In this document: positions 34,103-44,847 of the stretch, piece after piece | How the letters are laid out: every line of letters begins with the position of its first letter | How positions within the stretch are numbered: position 1 is the stretch's first letter | NCBI GenBank assembly: GCA_946406115.1 | Contig: OX291546.1 | Span: forward strand, 11,711,019 to 11,775,018 | Direction: 5' to 3' | From: Apoda limacodes | Taxonomy: Eukaryota; Arthropoda; Insecta; Lepidoptera; Limacodidae | Length of the DNA: 64,000 nucleotides | Translations under genes and position numbers: made by a program | The notes under the pieces: model-generated | Seen by the model: only the letters and a program-made list of their open reading frames with translations | The model's database searches: none | What the model was told of the DNA's origin: nothing

Positions 34103-34380
34103 ACGCTGCCTTCTTGTGTGTCCTACCTCTTGTATAATGAAATGTGTTCGGAAGAATTGCACCGCTCGGCATTAGCAGGGAATTCATATTCACACCTTAG
34201 GACCTAAATGGTCACGTACAGTATGGTTTCAGACGAACTTCTTCCCGCGAATGCTTAAGGTGGTTGAATAAGGATTAACTATAAGGACTACAATATAGGG
34301 TTCTTCAGCAAAGAAGTTATTAGAAGGCTACGGTGACCGCTTACCAATAGGCGGACCGTTCATTGGTTTGCCACAAAAAA
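34103..34380 (+). mobile_element. Family A LINE 3' fragment, degraded
   Basis: Sense-strand relic. It encodes pieces like CVSYLLYNEMCSEEL and, after disruptions, the C-terminal region (GGGTTCTTCAGCAAAGAAGTT), then the 3' UTR CGGTGACCGCTTACC...GGCGGACCG...GGTTTGCCAC and an A-run. The terminal hairpin is cut short. Confidence 0.65.
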
Positions 34381-34514
34381 AGAAAAACTATAACCGAATT
34401 TCAGGCTGGTGATCTATACTTGCAGCTATAATTTGGAATAACAAACTTCCTTACTTATAATCAAGGGGTTGCGGTAGCAGCGGTGCCGTTATAATGCGAA
34501 CTCGATTTTACTCT

Positions 34515-34730
34515 AACCGCAATTCATACTAATATTATAAATGCGAAAGTAACTCTGTCTGTCTGTCTGTTACCTCTTCACGCTTAAACCGATGTACCCA
34601 TTAAGATGAAAGGCATTTTGATGATTTGAGTCCCAAAAAGGACATGGGCTACTTAAAAATACAAGTGTGAGTACTTCACCGAAAACCGAATTTAGGGCGG
34701 GTGGAACCGCGGGAAAAAGCTAGTTTTCAA
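34515..34730. repeat. Dispersed repeat, copy of the 32978 family
   Basis: ATACTAATATTATAAATGCG, AAGTAACTCTGTCTGTCTGT, TTACCTCTTCACGC and AATTTAGGGCGGGTGGAACC occur in the same order as at 32978. Confidence 0.65.
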
Positions 34731-35590
34731 TAAAATTGGAGTGATAATCAACAGTGGATATATAAGTGTTAGTTTTATAAGAATTGAACCTTATGTACTT
34801 TACAAAAAATATTAGCTTGAATCCTAACTAAATTTAAAAGTAATTAAGAGCATTTTATTTGGGAAAAAGCATAATAAAATTATAACTTAATCAATTTTTT
34901 TTTCCAAACAAAATACTTAAAGGGGCGCGCTCTAAGTAGTTTGACCTTACGTAAGAAAAGTTAAATTTAACCAGGAAGTATCAACCATAGACAAAGCAAA
35001 CACTCGAAACAATTGCAAAAGTTATAAACAATTTACTAAAAACTCACCTTGGTTTCCTTTTTTGCAAATATATCAAAACCTAATTGATATTATTTAAATA
35101 TACAAAAAGATTAAAAATTGAATTTCAACAACGTAAATTATTTATAAAAATATCTTTTTTTTTAATTTTTAAGAATAGCTCCATAAAATGAAAAAAAATC
35201 CCGGATTTACAGTCTTACAATTATCAATCGAATATTCAATTCGATAAAGATAATTCTCTTTCTGCAAACAAAAACAAAGGAGAAAACTACTCGAACACAA
35301 TTGCCTTGTCTCTGTCCTACTTATGTGAGTAAGCACTTGTTGACTAGACTAAATGGTAATATTGTGAGTCCATTGCGTAGTCCATAGCAGACATTACAGA
35401 ACTGGAAGTCTATAGGATCAACCATCAACAACGTATGAATATTTCGAACAATCCGCGAGACTTTTAGTACTAGAATGAGTATATAGATATTAATCACAAA
35501 GAGGGAAAATTAAATATTAAAAAAAAAACAGCTGCTTACGTATTCGTCCGATTTCGCTCTCAGTTGTTGAACCAATAGATATCACAAAGG
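34731..35590. other. No gene recognised
   Basis: AT-rich with poly-A/T runs. Nothing supported. Confidence 0.45.
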
Positions 35591-35815
35591 GATATCTGCC
35601 CATGAATTTGCTCTAACCTATCGATTCTCTCAGCTAATACTTTCTCCAACGAGAATACCAGATACAAAAGACCATACAAAAGTCCTTCATGGACCTTCTG
35701 CCGACTACACGTCCGGACAGATATTCCGTCTCAGTGGATCTTGGCTCCTCGGACCACTGTCTCGTTCGGACTCATGTGTCATGCACACAACCCGATCCAC
35801 CTGGTCCAAAAAAAA
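35591..35815 (+). mobile_element. Family A LINE endonuclease fragment
   Basis: Sense-strand fragment matching the endonuclease C-terminus seen at 30187-30400. It encodes MDLLPTTRPDRYSVSV, GSSDHCLVRTHVSCTQPDPP and stops at a short A-run near 35815, where family B 5' sequence begins at 35833. Confidence 0.7.
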
Positions 35816-35832
35816 ACGAGTTGCACTCCGGG

Positions 35833-36258
35833 AGTGCCGGCAGCAGTGAAAACCTTAACACACGATTCGCGCTTAACACTCAAATATGTCACATGACATG
35901 TTTTTGACATTGTTAAGAAATAATAATGTTTGTTTATTTACTTTTTTGATAAGATTTAAAGATAAAATTTACTTTTTTGACGTAGTATATTTGATAGTGT
36001 AATTGGCATCTCAATCTGTCATAGAATTAAAATCCCATATCCAACCTCCCTGTACTACTCATAATCGCCATATACTAGAAATAATTATGAGCAGTTAGCA
36101 GCTAGTCTACACGCATACCTACGGCTAGTCGCACGCACACAAACACAGTACCGAAGTCTGCCGAACTGAAACCACGTTAGCAGATTGTTAGGTTTTTTTC
36201 GTTACGGAATTTCTTGATTTGGTCGGCGCAATAAAAGCTAAGCAAAAGCTTAAAAAAT
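35833..36258 (+). mobile_element. Family B LINE 5' region, third copy
   Basis: Matches 14591-15055: GTGCCGGCAGCAGTGAAAAC, ACACGATTCGCGCTTAACAC, AGTCTACACGCATACC, GCCGAACTGAAACCACG and CGTTACGGAATTTCTTGAT. It has its own internal insertion near 35945-35990 and ends where AAGCTTAAAAAATTTT is reached. No coding part follows, so this is a solo 5' fragment. Confidence 0.75.
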
Positions 36259-36599
36259 TTTAGGCTACGTAACAAGTGCGAATGATTTTTTTTCTCGTCA
36301 ATCCAATGGTGTGGGATGTCGTTGGATAGGTTGTTCAAATATACTGCAGGTGTGTGAAAACTATTTTTTGATTCAGTCAAGAAAACGCAGAGGAATACAA
36401 GTATTCAGTCACCAGCCGACTAAATTGTTGTTTTTGTTTATGAGAAAAATATCAAGGCAGTTATAAGAAGGTTTATGTAATGATGTTAAAAGTAAAACTG
36501 TTACAGCACAGCTAAATAGGCTTTATAAGTTAACATTACAAGACATCAATCACAGATGATGTATTTATGTTGCCGCTTTAACAGCAAATACTAAAAAAC

Positions 36600-36880
36600 A
36601 AAATAAAATAAGTATTTAAGCGGGCTACCATACAACAAACGTGATTTTCTTACTCGCTTTTGCTCAATATTGATATGGCAACAGGTAAACGCTTGGAATA
36701 TTCACAGAATATTTAGTTATATATATACAGTTTAAAAGTAAGTAATTAAATTGCAATAAAACAAATATTTAAGGGGGGCTCCCATATATCAAACGTGACT
36801 TTTTTTTGCTGTTTTTATAGATAATGGTACGGAACCCTTCGCGCGCGAGTCCGACTCACACTTGGCCAGTTTTTTTTATT
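36600..36880 (-). repeat. Dispersed repeat (GGCCAAGTGTGAGTCGGACTC family), antisense
   Basis: Two versions of GGG(G)CT(A/C)CCATA...AACGTGA.TTT (36611 and 36776) are followed by GGTACGGAACCC and GCGCGAGTCCGACTCACACTTGGCC. This is the complement of the repeat core also seen at 8926-9110, 19560 and 45067. Confidence 0.55.
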
Positions 36881-38389
36881 TTAGCGCAGATGGAACACAT
36901 TTATCGACTCAGAATAAATTAAAACAGTTCTTCAGATTTTCGCCCTTCAAGATAAAATTTTATTAATGATGAATCCACTCCGTTACGATTCCGCTTCGAT
37001 ATACGCAGATCATTTCTCAACATCACATCAAAACGAACAAACAATTTTTCAATGTTCCAATCTTGACAGACGTTTTCTTAACTGTGCAAATAAGGAAGCT
37101 TCTTAGTAACCATATTTTTTCAAATTGATTCCAATACTGACATATTTTTTTCCAATACTTACATAATTTTTTTTTAAATTTCAAGTTCCTATTCAGAATA
37201 GATAGATACTTACTTTACGTTTGCTATATGTATTAGTAAGCTACAAAGAAAGAATCATTTTCTGTATTATTTTCAAAATCGTAGCATCAGTGGTTTCAGA
37301 GATAAGGCACAATATAAGTAAAAGTACTAACGTATAAAACTGACTATTAATTTGATAGGTAGGTATAAAAAAAAATTTAAGACGCTATTCATTTGATAAA
37401 TATATTGGCAAAACCTTTAAAAAAAATATGCTCTTCTAAGTTACTCTTACCAAATTCTTGGTACGCATGAATTAACACTACACTAATAAAACACATTTGG
37501 CCAATTTGTTGTACCTAATTCTTTTCAAATTACTACACTACCTTACTTATACACACATCTAAAAAGTTTACGTTAACTTGGAAAACTTGAAAAATATTTT
37601 ATGGTTATGATAAAATATATAAAAAAAGCATTTTGACAATGACATCTTATAATGCTGAAAAATAAAATTAAAAAAAATAGTTCTTTTTTTAGTTTTTCTA
37701 AGTGAACCCAAATTCTCTTTTGTTGTGTGTATGTGCAGGGTACTAGTAAGTATAATATTCATTTGACTGTGTCCAAGGTCTCCCATAGCTTCTCTTTAAC
37801 ATTTTTTTGTATGACTGCTAAGTAAATCCTAGCAAATCTTACCCACGAACTTTCTCCTCACGAAATTGAAAAAGGTATACTGTAATATTTCGTATTTCGA
37901 GCTCAGTTATTGCATCTCATGAGACAAGTGAAATCCCCTCGCTTGCGAAATGATTCCAGAATTCCGACATTAGCCTTGTCATACTGAATTTATGATGTTA
38001 GCAGCTAATGTAATTGGCATGACATAGATGGAAGCCTCAATTTTTTTGCGAAGATTGGAAAATAAATAAGTAAAATGTACATCACTTTTACTAATTAATA
38101 TTCCTTCATCTATAAATATATTCAACCAAAATTTGTATGAGTTATTAGGTATTAAAATATGTGTGCTTATTAAGTTTTTAAGTGTCTGTTACTAACACAT
38201 TATAGGCCACGGTCTACAATAAATATTTATTATTATAAGTACTGACGTAGGGTTTTAAGGTAAATTGTTAGTAACAAAAATGGAGCTCTGTTATCTTATA
38301 AATAAAATTAATTGAAGTTGAAAATTAATTTCAGTTATTACCCACGACGGCACGGAGAAGCGAGAAAACGTTTAGGGTGAGAGTTGTTT
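36881..38389. other. No gene recognised
   Basis: AT-rich DNA. Open frames here are short and lack coding character. Confidence 0.45.
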
Positions 38390-39790
38390 TTTTTTGTGCA
38401 AACAAATGTTGCTATTTATCTCCAAAACTAATAGTCCGATTTTGATGCGGGTTTCAGTCATGGGTTCGTGGTTGATTGCTGCTGGTTCTTAGATGGGTGT
38501 TACGGTGGTAACTCACTAGGGGGCGCTGCAGAACACGTTTGTTTATGCAAACCTATGTTTCCATTTATCTCCAAAACTTATAGTCCGATTTTTTACGGAC
38601 TTCAGAAAAAGAAGAGGTTCTATGTTCGACGGGTATACTTTTTTTATGTATATGTCCACCGATTTTAAAAATTCTTTTTTTATTCGAAAGAGTATACTCC
38701 TGAAATTGTCCCATTGTAACCAAGTCAAGATCTGATGATGTGATTCCAGGGAAATCGAGGGAAAACGACTGTTTTTGTAGGCTCTTTCACGATATTTCTA
38801 TGTAAGTATGTTAACCGATTTCTCCGCTACCACATAACCGATTTCAATAATTTAAACGATATTTGAATCGGCTTCACTCCGTGGTAGTTTCATATAAATT
38901 TATGTAGGTTCGAATCATTGGGAGCGGAGGTATTTAGGTTAAAAGATGTGGTTCTAAGATATTTATATGTCAACTAATTTCTCCGTTAATTGTGGACCGA
39001 TTTCAAAATTTCTTATTATTCAATAGATAATACTTCTAAGGTCGTCCCATAGTCACTAAGTCAGGATCTGATGATGGATTTCTAGGGAAATCGAAAACCA
39101 TTTCTTAGGCTCTTTCAAGTTATTTTCGGGTGATTGCGTCTGTGAGTCATCATTAACCGACTCATGCTGCTGATATCATGATGGAAGCCAGGACTCTATA
39201 TCGGTTAATGTAACACTCACATTATAATTTGATGATATCCAATGGTATTATGATATAGACAGCTTAAATTAATAACGAAACGTAATTCTTAAGAAATACC
39301 TAAATATTTAGTCAATGGTCAAAGATCCTTAACGACTGTAAGCAACTGTCCAATTAGAGTTTTTTTTTGGTTTTTGTTTCATCTGTTTTTTGAAGTCACT
39401 TTAAATTTTTCATTTGTAATGAATTCGTGGTTGATAAGTGATGATTCTTAGATAGGTGTTACGGTGCTACCTTACTAGGGGGCGCTGCAGTGAATTCGTG
39501 ATAATGAGTTTTTGATCGTTTTTGCCGAGTTGGATCGTCCTGTCAATTTCAAACTGTGTGGTTTACATGTTAATACTACAAATTGGCAACTTTAATCTGA
39601 TCTGATGAGGAAGCCAAGAGGTGGATACTGGAACTCTTCAATGGCTTCTAGCAAACCCTTCGTGTTTGGGCTCGTTAGATGGAGGGTCTGATGATGGAGC
39701 CAAAAGGAATATAGTAGAACTCTGTAATGGTTACTAGTAAAACCTTCGAGTTTCGGCTCATTTAATTTGTAATGACAAGGCCGTCCATTA
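38390..39790. repeat. Complex repeat region with internal duplications
   Basis: Ordered blocks recur: GCTATTTATCTCCAAAAC...AGTCCGATTTT (38411 and 38563), GTTACGGTG..AAC..ACTAGGGGGCGCTGCAG (38500 and 39460), and TCAGGATCTGATGATGGATT-like words (38727, 39062, 39600, 39687). This pattern fits the 3' non-coding part of a LINE-type element with internal repeats. No coding part was found. Confidence 0.45.
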
Positions 39791-39904
39791 GCCAGGACAC
39801 TCCTTTTATATTAGTTATTACATATTAAATAAACTCGATAGGTAAGTATTTAAGTATAATAAGTATGTAAGTAAGTATTTTCTGTAAAGAGTAGTGACGT
39901 AGGA

Positions 39905-40180
39905 ACTCTAAAAATCCATACTAATATAATGCAAAAGTAACTCTGTCTGTCTTTTTATCTGTCTCTCTTTCTGTCACCTCTGCACGTTTAAACCGCTGAA
40001 GCGATTTAGATGAAATTTGGTATGGAGACAGTTTGAGTCCCGGGGAACGACATAAGATAGTTTTTATTCAGAAAAAATCAAAAGTTTCCGCGGGAATGAA
40101 TGTAACCAAGTTTTAGCCAATTAAAACTTGCTATAGCAAACTTCATTAGTATAATTGAGGAGTTCCCCGCTGTTAACCAA
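39905..40180. repeat. Dispersed repeat, copy of the 32978 family
   Basis: CCATACTAATATAATGCAAA, GTAACTCTGTCTGTC, CACCTCTGCACGTTTAAACC, ATGAAATTTGGTATGGAGAC and GAGTCCCGGGG appear in the same order as the other copies. The 3' part is degraded. Confidence 0.65.
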
Positions 40181-40344
40181 AATTAAAGCGGTTGGAGTCC
40201 ATGGCAAAATTCATTAATTACCAGCTATCCCATTAATGTTATTAATGCGAAAGTTTGGATGTTACTACATATACTATTATCTGTGATGTACCCGCGTAGC
40301 TGTGCGTGCGCCTTTGCCCTACCAGGTAGGGGGCGCTGGCAGAT

Positions 40345-40510
40345 GACAATTTTTTTTTTTTCTGACTGACTATGCAGTTGGCTGTCGCAGCCAATTCTGC
40401 TCCACCGGGCTTTTCTGGGCGAGACTCTGAAGGAGCCTCAGCCCATATAGCGACCAACGCTCAAGGGCTCCCCGCGGGGGGAGCCTCGGCTTGGTTTGTC
40501 GCTCTATGAC
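40345..40510. repeat. Dispersed GC-rich repeat, copy 2
   Basis: After a T-run comes ATGCAGTTGGCTGTCGCAGCC...AACGCTCAAGGGCTCCCCGC...GAGCCTCGGC, related to 1690-1835. The local hairpin CCCCGCGGGG lies at 40471-40480. Confidence 0.5.
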
Positions 40511-42390
40511 AATAAGACAGCCCTTTAATTTTACACACCCAATGGCGCGTGTGCGTATACCGTCTTGCTAATAAAGTACCTAGTATTAGGTAATTAAAGT
40601 TGATATTTCATATAAATAGTCCAAAGTGTAACGTTACAGTTCGTTATTAAGAGAAGATATATTTTCAAACTATTTACGTATTTTAAGATACGGTAATTAA
40701 TTAATTTCGTAGTTCATTAAATACATGATTCTACTAATTCTATTAATATTTACATTTAACTGTTCTGTTTTTTTATTTAAACGCTCTATAGTTGAAATAT
40801 GTCACAGGAGCCATCAATATATAAATACTATATCAACCTAAAATAATGTAATGTATGTAAGTGATGTTAGGTGAAAAATATGTATTGTCATTTCAGTGTT
40901 CGCCTTACTATAAACTTGAGAAATGAAGGTACCTACACACTTGGCAACACAGACAGAAAAACATTAGTGGTTTGTTTTGCGAATAGTTATTTTGAAAACT
41001 TAGTTTGTTACTCAAATATAGCAAGCAGATATTATACGTAATAACATGTGAAAAGTGATTTATTTTCATAAACCTTTTTTTTCAATAGTTTCTACACGAT
41101 TTTATTGCACAAATCCTCATTTTTATTACTTAACGCGGGAGCAGAGTTCGCGTCGACGCACAGATTACGTATGATGACGGCAAGTAGCTGAAAAATCAGG
41201 TACTCGGATCGGCTCGTTTTGTGCGTCTGAACACTGTATCTAGACGTTTATTTCATCTTTGTACGTAATGATATAGAGTTACAACAAAGTTCCGGGCAAA
41301 GTATAGGTCTTAATATGTATACATAATTTATTATCACTATGAAATAAACTATATAGTTATGTAAATAATACGTACATACTCTCTAAGACGTGTGATATAA
41401 AAAGCAAAATTAAAAATATTGAAAAAACCCACGACGGTTACAACTTAATCGAAACAGTATAAAGTAATTTAAAACACCTGACTTAACCAGATTATGTTAC
41501 GAAAGATAATAAATCTAAAAAGCTTTATAAATTAGGTTGATCTCTCGCGAAGTCAGTCACATAAACAATAAAATATCAGTTTTAATAGCACTATCTTATG
41601 TGCATAATTTCGAAGATATACTTAGAAGTGGCAATAATAAATGACATACCTACTCAACTACCTTTAAACCTAATAAACAACCAAAGAATCCGTTGGGGGC
41701 TAAGGCATAGCCGTGATAGTGCTTTATACCCTGAAAAAACGCATTTTTTTATGACAATTATGTGTAATAAACTTTAAATTAATTTCATGTATTTCAATGA
41801 AAATCTCAGCAAAATGCGATGTAGCTGCAATACTCGCACACGCTTATTTACATATCGCGCCATCCTTTTTCTTTCTCAAGTTTTCTGCCTCTGAAGTTTC
41901 TCTTAAATTTATATAACTAACCGCGTGATTTAAAAATCTGAAAGTAATCACCTTTAATTCTCAATTAAACTTGATAAATACTATTAATGCAAATTGTTTT
42001 GGATAAAATCAGTTCATAATTTATTTAGGTATCAGCAATAATTCTAATTCTATGGAACCCTAACTGATTGCGTGCACTTAACTTTTTTAGGTCTTTAATG
42101 TTACAAAGGTTTCATTTAGCAATAACAATTATGTTCAATTCAGTAAATTTGGCACACAAAAATAGTAACAAAATACACCAACTTTCACTGGTCCAATTGT
42201 CCCCAGCCAACCCTTACAGCCAAAACGAATCAAGCGAATTACATGATTTGGGCTTACAAGCTCGGTAACAGCCACAAAATACAAAAATATTAGACTTCGT
42301 TTCCAAAGGGTAAATCATGTTATTATTGTAGGAGTAATAATATTTTATGTTATATTAGTCAACACAACGGCTACATTACATCGACTAACA
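40511..42390. other. No gene recognised
   Basis: AT-rich sequence. Nothing supported beyond short spurious frames. Confidence 0.45.
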
Positions 42391-42394
42391 TAAC

Positions 42395-42810
42395 ATCAAA
42401 TATTGCGTTACTATAAATACTGTCAATCTTAACTAATCTATATCTATACATATAAGAAAACTCAATGTCTCTCTGTCCTTTTATATTCCTTTCACGGTCA
42501 AACATCTGAACCAATGTAAATGAAATGTGGCAAGGTGATAGCTTGCACTTTGTGGAAGGCAATAGGATACTCAACAAACGTCAAGAATGAGTCGGATTAT
42601 CGAAAAGAGAAAAGAAATTGGGCTGAACCGCTGAGTCGATTATAATGCTATTTTTTGAACGGAGGGGAATGACATAGCTATTTAGAAAAGAGTCATGTTT
42701 AAATCGGATTTCCGCAGAGAAGATTACTAGAGGAAGAGTTGCGTAGGAATACCACACCAATAACCACCGTCAGCGCGGGTGCAGCCGCGGGCAAAAGCTT
42801 GTATATGTAT
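42395..42810. repeat. Degraded dispersed repeat
   Basis: Contains CAATGTCTCTCTGTCCTTTT, CAATGTAAATGAAATGTGGC and GCGCGGGTGCAGCCGCGGGC...AAAAGCTTG, the order expected of a degraded copy related to the 32978-type repeats or to the GCGACTTCGTCCGCG type of insect repeat. Confidence 0.35.
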
Positions 42811-43038
42811 ACATATGAAAGCTTGTTTGTTAGTATTTTAAGAAACCAATTGATCTGATTTGGCACAGAGATAACTGGAATCCTAGGATATAGTTCTCTA
42901 GAAAAGCGTCGGAGTGCAGCTAAAGCGGTGTATATTTTTAATGGATACGGAATGAACGCAGAAATTTTATGTCAATATCATTACATGTGCCCAACAATTA
43001 CATTTGAGCAAGCCACCACAAACTGTTCGTCGAGGGAG

Positions 43039-43170
43039 TTTTTTTTTTTATACTACTAAGGTGGCAAACAAACTTACGGCCCGCCTGATCGTAAGCGAGC
43101 ACCGTAGCTTATGGACGCTTGTAACACCAGGGATATCACTCACGCGTTGCCGACCCTTCAAAATTTAATG
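43039..43170 (-). mobile_element. Family A LINE 3' tail, antisense
   Basis: T-run, then TACTACTAAGGTGGCAAAC, CCGCCTGATCGTAAGC and GCACCGTAGCTTATGGACGC, continuing to GCCGACCCTTCAAAA. This is the 3' UTR and last codons of family A, 5'-truncated. The terminal hairpin carries one substitution. Confidence 0.8.
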
Positions 43171-44690
43171 ATCTGATAAGCAAAAATCTAGAACTTAATG
43201 TATTTGACATAGGTAAGACTGAATTTTACAAAATGATAATAAGTTATAATTTAATATTAATTGATTGGAAATAAGGTATTAACTTTATCTATATTTTCAC
43301 TTTGTTTTTTAAACTTTCTTTTTTCTTTTTGTTTGTTAATTTATTTTTTTTAAATTTTAATTATTATGTTATTTTTTAAGGAACGGACCTTGGTTACCTT
43401 GGGATGAATTTAGAAATAAATAATTTGGAAAATCCAAAAGTGCACGCCTCATCGCATCGGTCATTCGCATTTAAAAAAAAAATCTAAAACAAAAACTCAA
43501 GTTTTTTAAAATAAAATAACAAATAAGGTGAGGAAAAAATATACTATAAAATAAAAATAAAAATATATATATATATATATATAGATATACAGTATACAGT
43601 GGTATATTAGTTTTTTATAAATTATAATTAAACGACAGTACTTAGAACGCTAATATTAACTAGGAATCAGCACAGTGTAATACTTTATATATTAAAAACA
43701 AAAGTATTTCGGTAAGATGAATTTTTCGACCAATTTCTCTGCCACATACATGATCACATAAACACAGACTCACGGACGTCCAAGAATGATTAGTTTTAAT
43801 GTTATTATTTATTATATTAAACAAATTAATTGTTTATAAAATGTACCATATGTGCTAGACAGATTATTTAACTTCATATTAGTGCACTTATATAATCCTG
43901 TAAGTGTTATATTAAAAAAAAAACGTCATTTAAGTTTCGAAAGACTGGGTTTTTTGACATGTCCAGAGTAGAGCACTACCTCACCGCTCCGCTTATGAGG
44001 CGTGCAATAAATAAATTAGAAGAACATACGGTACTTATGATACCACTTTCGGTATAATTGCTTCGCAACGGTGCAACGAGTTTAATGACGTTTTGACATA
44101 CAGGTAACTACAGAGACAGAGACTAAGATAGCATAATGTTTTATGGTAGTTAATAAATGGGTTGATGTAGGAATCTCACGGGTTGATGACCAAATCTTGC
44201 GCGGGCGAAGTTGTGGGGAAGAAGAAAAGCTAGTTGGACATTATGTTACTTACCCACTTACCTTCGTACATCAGTATACAACTGATGTACGAAGTACTCA
44301 AACTTAGATAGGTACTTGGAATTTAGTCTAACAAATGTTTATAAATGTCAAACATGTTCAAAATGAACTTGGTCCCTTTTTCGGTAGATACCCGGTTACT
44401 TGGTCTCTAACAAGATCGAAAAATACAAACAAAAAAACAAATCACTAAACAAAACAAACTCGTTTATAAATTAATTTATTCTTAGAATTCTTGCCGCAAA
44501 CAACATAAACTCCATTTATTTTCCTTCACGGTTTTTAGCAATAAGTTATTGGATAAGTTTGTAGATTGAGGTATGTTTATAATTATTTTTGTTATAATTA
44601 TGAATAAAGCTGGAAATTTTGAAATATAATTTTTGTGTGCTATATTAGTAGCACAAATACGCTTGTATTAATGCGTTGTGTTCTAAGGTA
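43171..44690. other. AT-rich DNA with (AT)n microsatellite
   Basis: An (AT)n run lies at about 43563-43586. No gene was recognised. Confidence 0.5.
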
Positions 44691-44691
44691 A

Positions 44692-44845
44692 TCTCCAAAA
44701 TGATGCCCACGTCTAGTTTCTGCCATCGCACCGTTTGCCATTGGCAGGAAATTCATTTTCACACTTTAAAACCTAAATGGCGTGACCATTGCGGATTTAG
44801 ATAAACTTTCTCCAGTAAAGGCTAAGGTTGAGGACTAAAATTAAA
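44692..44845 (+). mobile_element. Family A LINE fragment
   Basis: Sense-strand piece encoding a degraded MMPTSSFCHRTVCHWQEIHF segment (compare MMPTATFYHRTARHRQGIH elsewhere), followed by the CTTTAAAACCTAAATGGCG region. It abuts family C sequence. Confidence 0.6.
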
Positions 44846-44847
44846 CC

